Source: Typha latifolia (taxonomy: Eukaryota; Streptophyta; Magnoliopsida; Poales; Typhaceae). Taken from it: a stretch of 64,000 nucleotides of DNA. This document shows, piece after piece, positions 1 to 13,200 of this stretch. Position 1 is the stretch's first letter. Each line of letters opens with the position of its first letter. Location: contig CM034103.1 in NCBI GenBank assembly GCA_019914945.1, positions 9,052,001 through 9,116,000 of the forward strand. The letters are read 5' to 3'. The translations under genes and the position numbers were made by a program. The notes beneath the pieces were generated by a model. It was given only the letters and a program-made list of their open reading frames with translations, was not told where the DNA came from and did not search any database.

Positions 1-3000
1 TGTGGCTGAACAAGAGGAGAATCTACTGATTCTCATAGCCTTTGGGAGGGAAAGAGCAGAAAAATATTTGAAGGCTATTTAAAGAAAAGAATATGGTAAA
101 ACTGAAGGAATTAAGTATGAATACTGAATGAAGGGATTATTCTCGAATATCAAAAGGCTAGGGCGCAACGAGAAGAAAATAAGATTCAAGAGATGATTTT
201 ACAAAAGCAGTTGAGTTTCACCTACATGCATGAAAATCTAAAAAAGAATTTATGCATGACAAAATGTTGCAGGCTCTTGGAAGTGGAAAAATAAAATGCT
301 AGTCTTATATTCCATCTTCAGGGAGCTCTAGAGCCTTTTAATTGGTGTGAATGAGGATAATTTGAAAGTTACAAACTAGAAGTTAAATCAGCATTTTGTG
401 GCAATGCATTTAAAGAGTAAAGAATTCAAACATTATTAGGTACTGACAAATGTTTATAGTCCTCAAACATGAGATGAAAAAAAGGTACTTTGGAGGAGAT
501 GAGGCAAATGAAATAGTGGCATAATATTGATTAGGTAATTGGTGGTGACTTTAATGCCACAAGGTATTCATCTGATAGAAGAGGTGAGAGTGAAGGAATT
601 AAGGAGAGAAGCAATTTCAATAAGGTGATAAATGACTTAGAGTTGATTGAGATGAAAATGACTAGTAGAAAGTTTACATGGTCAAACATGCGAGGATAGA
701 CGGTTTTAGCTCTACTTGATAGAAATTTTGTGAACATTAATTGATAGTATAGATTTTCCATGACAAAAGTAACTGTCTTGCTTAGAATTTGTTCTAACTT
801 TTGCCATTGATGGTGGAATAGGATTAAAGGATGTGAAAAATAAATTTTTTAAACTAGAGCATTTCTGGTTCTCCAAAGAGGATTTTGATGGTATGGTGAG
901 GAAGTGGTGGAATTCTCCTATGAAAGGAATTTCAACTATAAATGTTTGGACAACAAAAATAAAGAAGGTAGACAAGGACTGAGAGGGTGGAGTAAGAACA
1001 ATAAAAAGATGGATCAAATTCAAAAGAAAAAACTTGGCTTGAGAGTATCAATGCTTTAGACTTGATTGAGGAGAAAAGAAACTTAAATGCTGAGGAGGTG
1101 GATACTAGGAGGTAAACTTACTGCACTGTATAAAGAGGAGGAGATGCTGTGGCAACAAAGGTCACGACAATAGTGGCTAATGCAAGGCAGTTTGAATACT
1201 TTCTATTTTCATAAGTTAGCTAATGGTAGAAAAATGCGAAATACCATTAGCTCCTTAATGCTTGCAAGGGAGCAGATTAAGGAGGTTATGACAATTAAAA
1301 ATTATTATGAGTTATTATCATGGTTTATTTGGTGTCGTCATAGAATGGAGATTGCATATGACCAAAGAAAGTTGGGAGCACCTTAAATTGGAGGATGATC
1401 AAGCTCACTTACTGACTGGGTCTTTCACTGAGGAGGAAATTTATCAAGCTATCTATGAGATCATAGAAAATAAAGCACCTAACGTTGATGGCTTTAGTAT
1501 AAAATTTTATCATCAGTTCTGGGATATACTAAAACAAGAGTTTATTAATATTTTTCAAGATTTGTAAGAAGGATAGAATCTTTATACAAATTAAACTATG
1601 CAATACTAGCACTAATACCCAAAATATTAGGAGCTGAGAGACCGGAGGACTTTAGGCCAATCAGCCAGCAATTTGTAAAATTATTATGAAATTCCTTACC
1701 AATAGACTTTGCAAAGTGATTGAAAATATAAATATTGATTATCAAAATGATTTTATTAAAAAGAAATATATTCTAAACAACATGGTGTGTGCCCATGAGA
1801 TAATTTTTGTGGTTTAGAAAAAGAAAGAAGAAGGGATCCTATTGAAGCTTGATTTAAAAAGAAACTTATGATAATGAGATGGAATTTCTTAGAAGATGTG
1901 TTAAAGTGGAGACGTTTTCCCGACAATTGGAATAAGTGGGTTCTCCAATCAATTTTGACGAGCGTCTTTGCAGTAATGATTAATGAGGAACTTGGTAAAT
2001 ATTTTAAATTTAAAAAGGGTTGCAATAAGGGGATCTTTTATCCCCTTATTTATATCTTCTTGTGACTGATATCTTAAATCAAATTATAGAACAACAAAAC
2101 GTTAATGAGTTTTTAAGTGGGTAGGGGAATGATATAAGAGAGCAAAGTATTATTAATTTGTAATATGTAGATGATACACTAATTTTTCTCAAAACTGGTA
2201 AGAAAAAAGTTGGGATTCTAAAGTTTATTCTACACTATTTTAAAGCATTTTTAAGATTGAAGATTAATTTTGAGAAAATCTCTCTAATGTATCTGAGTTC
2301 ATATCTAGAAAAAGGAAAGATATTGGCTTATATTCTGAACTGTCAAGTGGAAAAACTTCTTATTATGTATTTGGGCTTACCATTATATGATAGTGAGCTC
2401 AGAAAAAATAATTAGATGTCTGTCATTAATAAGATTGAAAAGAGGCTTCCTGAGTGGAAAAGGAAGTTGCCTCTTTGGGGGGACACTAATTAATTTAATT
2501 TTTTTTCTTTTTTAATCTGCATGAGATGAGTGAAGAATAAGATTGATAAGCTAAAGAAGAGTTTCCTTTGGAGAGGTTTTGTCGAGAATAAGAAAGACTA
2601 CTCTTTAATGAATTGACGAATAATTTGTATGAAGAAAGAGTTTGGGAGGTTAGGAATTACTAATCTCACAAATATGAATAGGACCCCATAGCTAACTGAT
2701 GGTCGAGGATGCATGATTTTGAGTAAGTACTTTTGGGTAGAGATAGTTAGACAGAGATATTATAGAAGGGCAAAGGCCGGCTTTTCAAGTTGGGAACTTA
2801 GATAGAATTTCTCTTTTTTGGAAAGATCTTTTGCAAACAAGATTCTTAAGACTAGGATGAGATGAAAGGTGAGAAGTTGGACCAAAAGTGAAATTTTGCG
2901 CTAATACTTGGTTGGGAGAATGCAGTTTAGTCACTCGATTCCGTAACCTGTATAAAATTATGTGGGATGCTACTGTTACACTAACAGATATTTGGGATAT

Positions 3001-3690
3001 CCAATAATTCAAATACTCTACAGTAACATCTTAATAGCAGTGATATGTTCATTATGAGATCTTTATGCAAATTTCTGAATAACAGAGGAGTCATGTCTAG
3101 AAGTCTTCCTATGATTTAGGAGTTCAAGATTATCCTAGAAGGACGTTTATGTGGCCTATGAGTAAGAACAAAATTTTAACTAGAGATTACCTACTAAAGA
3201 TAGGCTAGACCGGTAGTGTTAGGTGTGTCTTTTGTTCTAAGGAAGAAATGATAAATCTACGTTTTTAAAGTGTCGGTATGTGTAGAAGCTAATAAATGAG
3301 ATTAGATGAGATTAGGCTGACTTACAGGCTCACAAGATTTTCTAAACAAGTGAAACATTGATTTGTGGAGAGGAGAGGAGAGCTGCATAAGAAAGCTACT
3401 ACTAATTTCTTATTAATTTCAATGTTTGAATCGAAAGAAATAATAGAATCTTTATTGACAGCGGAAAAGCCTGAAATATTTTACGTCATAAAGTAATGGC
3501 TTTGTTCTTAAATTAGGTCAGCAGTTAAAGAGAGAAAGCTGCTAAGAAGGCCAAAAATTTTGCTACTGAGTGGTGGTGAACATGATATCCTTAAATCTCA
3601 TTGATTTTGAATATCATTTGTTCTGTTGGTGCAAATCAATTACTTAAATTATTTGGGATTGTGACTAATTTGCATGACCTACTCTTAAGA
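1..3690 (+). mobile_element. Decayed LINE (L1-type) with endonuclease and reverse transcriptase remains
   Basis: This is a non-LTR retrotransposon coding region broken by many stops and frameshifts and cut by the window edge. Reading + strand frames in order: an apurinic endonuclease core with GGDFNAT near 541-560 and a KFTWSN motif near 670-690; the linker LNTFYFHKLANGR near 1186-1225; the start of the reverse transcriptase domain (NKAPNVDGFSIKFYHQFW) at about 1470-1530; a thumb-proximal stretch at 1880-2035; the catalytic box YVDDTLIF at about 2166-2189; a zinc-finger-type RVT tail around 3130-3290; and a C-terminal stretch resembling NNRIFI near 3440. The order matches plant LINE ORF2. No poly-A tail or target-site duplication was identified. 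It cannot be active. Confidence 0.85.
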
Positions 3691-4097
3691 AATTTAACAA
3701 AGGATCAAAGCAGGGGAATCTCTGCAAATAACATGAGTTTTGAGGGGCTATATGTGCAAATACAAACTTTGGGTATATAAATAATTGAGTTTTTATACGG
3801 AATACATGTAAGAAAAACCCCAAAAAAAAAACTATAGCCTGTCGAGTTTGTAATTAGTAATGGGTTTTGCACGTCGAGCTTGTTTTTTTTTTTGTGTGGC
3901 ATATACACCCTTTTAAAAACTTTTTATGTATATGTACATTCTCTGAAGTTGATACTTGGATCTACATCCCTAAAACTTGAATCAATAATTTTGGAACTTG
4001 AATCTATAAAAACATATATCTTACCATCAGCAGAACCTCGAGCTCAAATTCTTATTTAAGATGTCCCAAGACTAAAACAAAATTAAACAACATAAAC
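3691..4097. other. No gene seen
   Basis: A/T-rich sequence between the LINE remnant and the old long-LTR copy. No reading frame, repeat terminus or RNA gene was recognised. Confidence 0.5.
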
Positions 4098-6485
4098 TGA
4101 AACACCCAAATCTCCAAATACACGTGTAAACCGCGTGGATAAACCCCCCCAGGCGGTCTATCACATGACCTATCAGTAATAGGGTTTCACAAGACACAAA
4201 GCAGCATAAGTTCATACCATAAATAAACTCAATCATAATAGTCTGAATACAAGTTCCACAGGCCACAACAAGCCTTAAAGATACACATCTAAAATACAAC
4301 GCTACAATCCAATATATAACGTCAATCATAACGCCCTCGTAGGCAGCTACTCTACAATCCAATATATAACGTCAATCTAATAGACATAATTAAAATAAAA
4401 AGGCAGCTATTCCTCGCTACCCGCACCTGTGTCCCCTAGCTCTGAAATGATGCCACCAAGAGGTGGTGAGCATACAGCCTATTGAGTAGAATTCACACAA
4501 TCTATAATAATGAAATGCATGCTTATAGTTGCTAGCAATAACAATATGCTTGTCTAGATGACTTACCATGAGTTACTAAATCTATGCAATCAATAGAGAT
4601 TACACGTCACTATCCTGGAACATGGTAGTTCCTAAACGTATCAGGATAAGTCCACATAGATATAAAACTTGATACAATCTTTTATTCATACAAATCTCAA
4701 TTATAGTGTTCACATATTATACATAGCAATAAAATAGTAGTTTAGTCATTCCATGCTCACCAAGACATTAAGCATGTTTTATCATAGCTCACCGAGCCAT
4801 TCACCCCACAGGGTAGATACTCTCAAGAAAGTCATTCATCACATAACCATCCATCATCTCATACATCAAGGGGGGATATATGCACATCTTGCCACCTACA
4901 TATGCATGATGACACTACATGTGACCGATTGTCTATGGCCATCAGACTAAGGACCTCGGTCGTGAGCCTATATTTCACTCTCTCTAAATCATCACCGCGG
5001 GAGAATCGAGAGCCCTCGGCTCATCAACGGACACCCTAACCCTACATCATCGGGTACCGCTAGAGATATATCCCCTCCTCGCAATCATGTTCTTCTATCA
5101 TCATAATCTAATTCTGATTATACAGTATAATTACTCGAATGCCACAGGCTCCCGACCTTAGGTGTAGGCCGTTAATATTATAGTCATATAAGATACACTC
5201 TACCCTTAACCCTGGGTTGAGTGAGTAAGGGCACTGCCTAGTCAGAATCCAACTACTAATAATAAGTAGAAGTAGTGCAGTATCTATGAGTGTATAAGGC
5301 ATGTAAGAGTTATTATGATCGTTACATTCTATATTCACAACAGATATTTATGTAAGAGTTTATCATACAAGATACATGTAGAGCATCGTTACACTAATGC
5401 ATATGCTAGCATTCTTATAATATCATGATGAGTAAACTATCAATAACTGCACATGTCAAGATATATCATAGTATACTAGATGCATGTACTAATACTAACA
5501 TTCCTACAGTATCACGGAAGGTATAATAAATGTAACTATATTATTCTATACTTCTCGCTTGGGGGGTCTCCACAGTACTCTAAATCTCCTTAGCTAGTCG
5601 GCTCCTCCGGAATCTCAAAATCCTTCTCACGCAGTGTCAATACGTAAGATTAGAGAATTAATAGAATAAATTTTCTTACTAGAGAATTTATGTTTACATG
5701 AGTCAAGGGTTTCTTAGGGTGAGTTCTATGTTATCCTAAAATTCACGGGTGATAATAATGTGTCTTTAGGGGAATGGTTAGGCTAATAAATCAGGTGAAT
5801 ATAGATAAACAGAGTTATAAGATCCAAATGGCCACAAATAGGCTAGGCTAAGCCTACCTAATAGGCAAGAGGGCTTTGGTGAGCTAAGGTGGGCTGGGGG
5901 TCCAATTACAGCCCACCAAGGTTGGATTAGTGGGCTGCAGTCTGCAGCCCACCTAACATTTGGGTTAGTGGGTTGCGGTCTGACCGCAACCCACTAAGGG
6001 GTTGGGTTAGTGGGCTACGGCATGCAGCGCACTCAAGTCCGGGTTGGTGGGTTATGGCCTGCAGCCCACCCCTGAATCCGGGTTGGTGTGCTGCGGCCCG
6101 CAGCCCACCAACACTTATCTCCCCCCATCTCCTTCGAGGGAAGGACAAAGAAGGGACGAGAAGCAAGGGCTCGGCACTGCCGGTGGCCCACGCCGCCGGC
6201 AGCCCGCTCTCAGGGTCGGTGGCTCGCGACCCTCGTCGGGAGGGGGAAAGGCTGGTCGGAGGGAAGGGAAGGGAAGGAGAGATGGTGCGGTTGGCTTGGC
6301 TTCATCGGCTCCGGCGTCGGCAACCGCGAGAAGGAGAGGGAGAGAGGTGGAGGAGAGATGGTGCGGTGGGAGGAGGGAGAAGGGAATTAATGGAGGTGGG
6401 GATGGTGGCGTGCATGGCAAGGGAAGAGGAAGAAGGAGGAGGATAGGGGGGTGATAGGGTGCTGGGACGAGCACGCACATTTACA
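4098..6485 (+). mobile_element. Old solo LTR of the long TGTAA...TTACA family
   Basis: The left end TGAAACACCCAAAT resembles the start of the younger copies (TGTAACACCC...), and the right end is TTACA. The flanks TAAAC (4093-4097) and AAAAC (6486-6490) differ at one base, as expected for an aged 5-bp target duplication. The internal plan also matches the younger copies: a GC-rich hairpin block (5909-6113), then a purine-rich GGA/GAGA tract (6240-6440). Reading frames in the purine-rich part are compositional artefacts. Family assignment rests on termini and layout, not on continuous similarity, so it is less sure than for the copies after 26 kb. Confidence 0.55.
5909..6113 (+). repeat. Tandem array of imperfect and perfect hairpins
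   Basis: About five or six units of 40-50 bp, each an inverted repeat built on GTGGGCTGC...GCAGCCCAC. At 5930-5952 an 11-bp arm is perfectly self-complementary. At 5965-5997 a 16-bp arm (TTAGTGGGTTGCGGTC) is followed after one base by its exact complement. The two units differ in sequence, but the differences are matched on both arms. Confidence 0.8.
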
Positions 6486-6731
6486 AAAACACTGATCTAA
6501 ATTGATTGGGCCTAGAAACTAAATCCATATTTTTCTCGTTCCAATTTGTATTACAAAATTATCTCTCTCTACATAATTAAAGAACAGTTGGAACTACTAG
6601 AATAACAGTAAAGCAACCAAGTATTTTGTTGCAATTTTAGATTTGATAGGGAATAGAGCTTATACCTTATGAAAAGTTTACTTTACTCTGTACATTCTTT
6701 AAATCCACCATACACTTGCAAAATTGAGAGA

Positions 6732-9071
6732 TTACGATAGGAAGGGCTTCTCGATATCATCCATGGAGGACGCGGAGGACGACGACGATGTTGAAATGTC
6801 ATCGGATTCCAGAAGATCAAAATTTTCCTTGTTCTTTGCCCATAAGACAATATAAAGGCCAGAGAACATGAGGACTATTCCTGCTAAGCTGCAAAACAAC
6901 AGCAAATAAGTGGCCAGGTCTCTAAAATTCTGAGACAACTATAGAGAGTTAAGTCATAGCAACATTGATCCATCTCAATAGTAATTCATATATAAAAATA
7001 CTAGATTAAAATTAGATAGTCTTGCTAGACTTTAACAGGAAGTGAATTATTTAAATCCCATGATAGCTTAGACGCATACTGAAACATGTTAGCATATATG
7101 TAGATCAAATGTATACTTTTAATTTCAGATATCCAACTTGACATTCATTGCAAATTCTTAGAAAATAGTCGAAAGCTCCGACTTCATGTAACATGTTAAA
7201 AGACATGATATAAATTGTTGGTCTATCACCTAATGGCTTAAAATTTTTTGTCGATCCACATACCTTCCTAAACCAATCATTTGCTTGAAAATTACAGCTG
7301 AAATGAATGCCGAGCAGACAGTTTGGATCGGACTAAAGATTGATACAAACACTGGCCCCTTTTTTCCAACACACCATGTCTGAAATGCAGCACAAGTGCC
7401 CACCACTACTCCAACCTGCATTCAAAGCAACAAAGGAAACATCAACACTGAATCAAGTAGAACATTTTTAAAACTATATCAGATAGAAATATCACTGAAA
7501 ACATTTCAGAATTCAGTACCAAAACAATGATTTCTACAACTTCTGCAGCTCTCATGTTGGTCGATCCGACATGCAATTTTCCATCCACTACTATTTGCAA
7601 GATTGCAGTGAATAATGAACCCATCAACGACGTTATGACGCACAAAGACAGAGGCGCAGGAAAGCTCACAAGTGCTATAGCCTAATAATTCAACTCATAT
7701 ATAGTTACATAGAAAAAGAAGACTTTCTAATATCAATTAAGCTCAAAGGAAAGGCACTTCACAGAATGCTTGAGATGGTAGCTAATTACCTGCAAAACTG
7801 CGTTGCAAGAGAAAACAACCACCCCCCCAAAGAGATAGAAGCAGCCAAGGATCCATTCATAGTAACTGTTGTTATTTCTCAGTTGTTCTTGTACAAGAGA
7901 AGTCGACTTGGTTGAACTGGGAGAGCTCTTTAAGAAGCTTATGGCAATTGCTCCACTCAAACACACGAAAGTTCCCAAAATCTTGGCTCTGGTATACTTG
8001 CACTTTCTCTTAAATTTCTCTAAACTACAAGGGAAATTTAAAATTCTACATGTGATACTGTAACCAATGAACATTTTCTTGCTCCTTCATAACTTCATAA
8101 ATAACCATCTAGCACCATGAAAATCCCAATTATGATGATTAAGACCCCCTATAAAGATAAATGAATGCAAATTTTGTGTTGATATAGACTTTATCAATAT
8201 TTATATTATCTTGAGTTGATCTGGACAAAATGATGAACATGATATTATCTTTATAAGAAGGTACAAGATAAACTACCTCAGGCAAGCTGCAATAATGAAT
8301 ATTAGTCCAGGAGCTAAATTAGGCATAGCAGAGGCGATAGCAGGTGAAGTCTTCCTGATTCCCAACATCATAAGTGCTTGAAATATCGCAACCCTGAAAA
8401 AAAAATGCGAACTAAAAATAATAACAAGATCACATTAATATGATCTCAAACATCTGGTCAAGTTCAGCTAAAATTTAGAAATATAAATTTTGTTCACTTT
8501 GCAATAATTATAAGCTACTTAACATATTAGTCATCATCTAGTTTGAAGTAGGAGTACCTAGATCTGAGTTTTTCTTCTTTTTTTCCCTTCTTCTACTATA
8601 AATTTAATATACAAATTACTCTCTTCCTAAATAATGAAAGAAAAAAAGGAGGGGAACAATTAAGTTATGAGGTAGCTGAGCGATGTTCTTACCCTCCCAG
8701 ACCTATCATCACGATCTGAATCACCAGGCAGGGGCTCAACTTTCTCGGCCATTTCTTCCTGCGTCCACGCATGCATGAGCGCGATTATCAAAGCACGCCA
8801 CCCTTTATATAATTTTTTTGCTTTGCATACACAGTATAATAATACGCATACATACTTCTCGAATGCGACGGCGAAGGGGAGGAGGACGGCGGCGGAGGCC
8901 AAGCCAGCAAAGATTACGATGAAGAGCGAGTCGACGCCGAGGGCAAGGATGCGGTCCAAGAACACCATGTAGAAGCCATAGAGGCACTGGACGCCGAAAA
9001 GGCCGGAGACGATGAGGATCTCCTCCAAGAGCTTCCCTGATCTACTACTACAACTATCACCTCGGCCCGAC

Positions 9072-9073
<2 letters not shown>
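6732..9073 (-). CDS. WAT1-related EamA-domain membrane transporter, seven exons, 368 aa
   Basis: Exons on the minus strand: 9073-8856, 8758-8693, 8393-8277, 8024-7790, 7681-7520, 7415-7264, 6888-6732. All introns are GT-AG and the phases join without a break (1107 nt). The protein has about ten hydrophobic segments in two EamA halves and a serine/acid-rich tail ending KPFLS. Family landmarks: ALMMLGIRKTSPAIASAMPN in the first half, SFPAPLSLCVITS and GKKGPVFVSIFSPI in the second, and GLYIVLWAKNKE at the end. The pattern is closest to what I know of the At5g47470 subgroup of WAT1-related (nodulin MtN21-like) proteins. The family moves auxin or other small metabolites across plasma or vacuolar membranes; the substrate here is unknown. 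Length is normal. The start is the first ATG after a dinucleotide-rich leader. RBM48 lies upstream in the same orientation. Confidence 0.88.
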
Positions 9074-9105
<32 letters not shown>

Positions 9106-9120
9106 ACACACACACACACA
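9074..9120 (-). repeat. (TG)n(TC)n microsatellite abutting the WAT1 start codon
   Basis: On the gene's strand a run of TG followed by a run of TC ends directly at the ATG at 9073, so it lies in the 5' leader or core promoter. Such tracts vary in length. A second GA run is at 9245-9282. Confidence 0.85.
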
Positions 9121-9242
9121 AGTGCACAAACTCTTCTCTTACACTTTTGATGACGTTAAGATTATCATTTATAGCTAACGGCTAAGTGTATATGGTTGAG
9201 GAGTTGTTCTTGGTGATATGTCGGAAGTTCGATTCTGGATGT

Positions 9243-9282
<40 letters not shown>

Positions 9283-10226
9283 CTAGTTTAGAAAAGCTCG
9301 GTGGTTGCTTACGACGGGCGTGAGGCTGCCGCTTGGCAGATACGTGGCGCCGGGACAAGTGATGCTGGATGGATTCTGACAGTGATTGTCTGTGATCCAA
9401 GTTATAGGAACTCTCATGCGATCGGATTGAAACGGAGTTATACGGGCTCGTTGGTCATAGGAAAGAGAGTTTTTTTTACTAAATTATACCATATCCCCGA
9501 ACCTCAACTTAATACCGAAATAGATCTACTTTATTATAACTATGAACTTATCAACATTTTTCTTTTATTAAAGACTAAACTATTCAACATCTTACCTTTC
9601 AAAAAATATTAAATAGTTCAACATTTTATTAACAAAAACCTAGTTTGGATGAATTCCTTTTTATCCAAGAAAAATCAATTGACAGAGATTTTTACACTCT
9701 AATTTTAAGAAAGTACTTTTTTTGTTATTTACATACATTTGTTAACTTCAACACCCACATAGAAATATTTTATTAATATTTCTTCAAAAATTAACCATAA
9801 TGGTTCTGCGAGTCAAGATTTAGATGGCAGTTGGAAAAGTTCAGATGCGGTTACGTAAATTAGCAAATTCTGTTTTTGTTCATCAACTTCTGCAGAGAAA
9901 ACAAACAAATAAACAAACAAAATTAGATCTAAGGAAGGTCGGAGTTTAAACATTCAATGTTCCATAAGAAGTAACAAGAAATAGTCAATGCATCCATGAT
10001 ATTATTACCTTCACTCCTTTTCTTGTTTCCTCCATTGCATGAGACAAAGATAGGGCTGCAAACACTTCATTACAACAAGATTGCTATAAAGAAATGAGGC
10101 TTTATACAAAAACAAAATTGCCTAAAATATGGCAATAGTAATGACCGCTGTACATCTAGACATTTTGTAGACGATATACAGAGAGAGCACAGAATTCTAC
10201 TGCATGTTTGCGATGCTTATATAACA
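9121..10226. other. Intergenic: upstream of WAT1, downstream of RBM48
   Basis: Contains the (GA)n tract at 9245-9282 and otherwise A/T-rich DNA. It should hold the WAT1 promoter and the RBM48 polyadenylation site, but neither was pinned down. No coding potential was recognised. Confidence 0.5.
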
Positions 10227-13200
10227 TCATATTCTTCTTCGGTTGTCCACCCTGGATTTCTTCGCGGCTACTTGTACTTCTGAATTCCCAGAAGAAGATT
10301 GTATCTGGTATTTCCAAATCAGGTTTTAGGAAGAAGCATACATTTTGGCTACAAAAGGAAAGAATAGGGAGCATCTCTCACCTTGTCAAGCTTCTCTCTG
10401 ACCAATTTTACTGTCTCATTCATCGATGGTAATGGAAAATAATCCTGCATTTCATACAAGAAATGAGAGATGCTGTTATCAATTCCCAAGACATTACGAT
10501 TCTGTTAATTGAAGGGTCAATATACGAATACTATGACTTCATATCATTCAACCAATCATTTCCCATCCTAAATGCAGAAAAGAAAATTTACCTTATTGGA
10601 GGACACATGACTGGTAAAAGATTGATCAACATGACTTCGGCTTGCCATGAGATAGTCCCTGGAGAGAAGAGGAGGCATCATTAACAAATTATGATGAGTA
10701 AATATTCAAAGGATATGAGCATGGACAGCAAAAATCTACCAAGTGTTGACTACCTATAAGCGCCAGTCATGGTGCCTCCTTATAAGTTTATAATGACAGT
10801 CTAGTATAAATGCAAAACTACATACGATCCCCTCCTTGACAAACTCTCCAGTAATTTTATAAGTTTACCTCTTCATGGAGCTTATATGGACATCTGGACC
10901 TCCCTGTGATGAAACCTGAGGTGACCACTGCTGAGACGTTGACCCTTCTTTTCTTCCAACTGCAGCTGACGAAATATAAGCATTAGGATTAAACCCAAGA
11001 CATCCAAGAAGTAAAAAGAGCACTTCTTGGATTTTAAGTTATTAAAAAGATGCCAGACCCTCATATGGAAGTTGATCAGGTGATATTAATAAAGGAACCA
11101 AGAACTAATAACAAAGTATACACTCACATTTTATTCGGCAGAGTACTTCTTTTCTCCTAGCCTCTAATTTCTCCTTTGTATCCAAAAGACTCTCGAACTG
11201 AAGTGCATATGATACCTGAAGACGGTTACCGAGAAATACAGACTCATCCAGTTTTCTCTTTGCAAACCTACAGCGGAAAGGTGACGATGTTCAAACTATC
11301 TTTACTTGGAAATAGGGTATACAATTCCAAAGGAAATATAATGTAGGACCATATAGCTTTGGCACAAAAATCATCTAATTTCAGTTCCAATATGAGTTTT
11401 GATCAAGTTCAAGAATTTTCAGCAATTCATTCAGTGTTAATGAGGTCTAGGTGTTCTGATAGGGTAGTTCTATCTTTATCACAAAGATTGGGTAGCTCTA
11501 TGATTAAATTTGACGGGGAACAGGGCTTAAGTTTGAAACCCTAAAACCCTAAACTTTAAGTTAGGGTTAAGTCAGGGTTTGGTTTAGATAATAGCAGGGC
11601 TCAAGGATTAAGGTTTAGGCTTAAAGTTTGATGCTTATATTTAGGTTTTAGAGCCAAAAAGGAGATCAGATGATTGTTTCTACAAAAAACAGGGCTGTAG
11701 GAAAAAAAAAGGGATGATTCCACTTAAACCTTGTGAACTATTATTATTTTTTGTAGATGCTCTCTGAAATTTTTTTTTTCCACTGTATATACCACATGAT
11801 CCAAAAAGTTTTTTGATTTAGAGATCTGTATGGTTACTTTTTTTCTTAATTCAAAGGAGTATTTATAAATATTTTACTTAGTTTAGAAAATATATGTGAA
11901 TAATAAAAAAATTCAGAGAGTGCATGTGTAAAACAATAATAGTTTAGAAGATTTAAGTGGAATCATCCCAAAAAAATAAGATAGTAAAAATGAGAAAAGA
12001 GAGAAAAATCAGACTCACTCTGATTCATTAGAATCAGTGGATATCAGTTTTTCACCAATATATGCTTCAAACGAAAAAGGGGAAAGCTCTTCTATTTATT
12101 TATCCCTTGAAAACAAAATTATGAGTAGTATTACAACTACAAGAGATAGTCCATTTTTATGTTAGGTATGTGAGAACTCTTTAACGAGACCTCCCACATG
12201 GGTACCCTTAACGTCTAACAAAATACTAAATTGTTGACTCAAAACAACTTAAATCGCAACTAAATCATGCTAGCATACAAAAGTGATCAATAGGCATGAT
12301 CAAGGATGGATGTGCCGGCCAGTGGTGGCACGGCACCTAGCTAGGGTGTGCTAGTGGCATACCCCCGTGCTGAGTCATGCCAACAAGCATGGATGTGTGC
12401 CGGTTGACATGGCTATGTGCCGGGCCAGTCCGGAATGGGTGTGTGTTGACCTGTGCCAATGTGGAGCCTATTTTTTTTAACTTTTTCTTATTTTCATTGA
12501 TCATCATCAAATAATTTTAACATTATTCTTGTGTCGGCAAATAGAGTCATCATCATCAATAAAATTGAAGATTATCAATACTTCAATAGATAGTATTTAA
12601 CGCAACATTATCGTATTATTCTTGTGCTGGCAAATAAAATTTTTAATCCTCCCTGTGATTCTACGTTCAACTAGATATTAGTTTTAAATATTAAATTATT
12701 TATCAATTAATATTATGTATTGAATGCAATTATGTATTCAATTATATTATACAGTGTTCAATCATTAATATATTATAAATAAATATATTCAATCATATTA
12801 TGTGTTAAATAATATTTATTTTTGACTATTGTTATATCTTTAATAAAATAAGTCATTTACAAAAATAATTTAAAGATAAAAGGCTCTAATGTAGGTTTTA
12901 ATACATATATTCAAAAGAATGATTCGAAAAGCTAAGGCAGAAATCATTAAATTAAGTTCATTGGATTAAACAAATAAGGGAGTTCAAGTGTTCTTTTTTT
13001 AGGGCGGATTTTTTTGCATGTCACCACCTAGTTTCTAATCTTATTACTAAAAGACTCCTATTTTTAGCTTTTTATTAATCCTTTTTGTTTGGTTATTACT
13101 ACATTTACAAAGAAAAGACATTATTTGTCATAAAGTTGTTTAGTAAAAGTGGAATTTATTAGCAAATATGCAGAAAAAAAATTCTTTCAAAATTTGATAT

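Noticed and set aside
6044..6480. Overlapping 100-157 aa frames in a GC-rich region
   Set aside because: They overlap on both strands in purine-rich LTR sequence and match no family.
8775..8972. Plus-strand 65 aa frame over the WAT1 first exon
   Set aside because: It is the antisense of exon 1 and intron 1 of a well-supported gene.
9171..9246. GTTCGATTC word suggesting a tRNA B box
   Set aside because: No matching A box, acceptor stem or anticodon arm at tRNA spacing.
11535..11575. AAACCCTAAA-type telomere-like words
   Set aside because: Only two or three degenerate units; not an interstitial telomere array, and similar words occur in plant promoters by chance.
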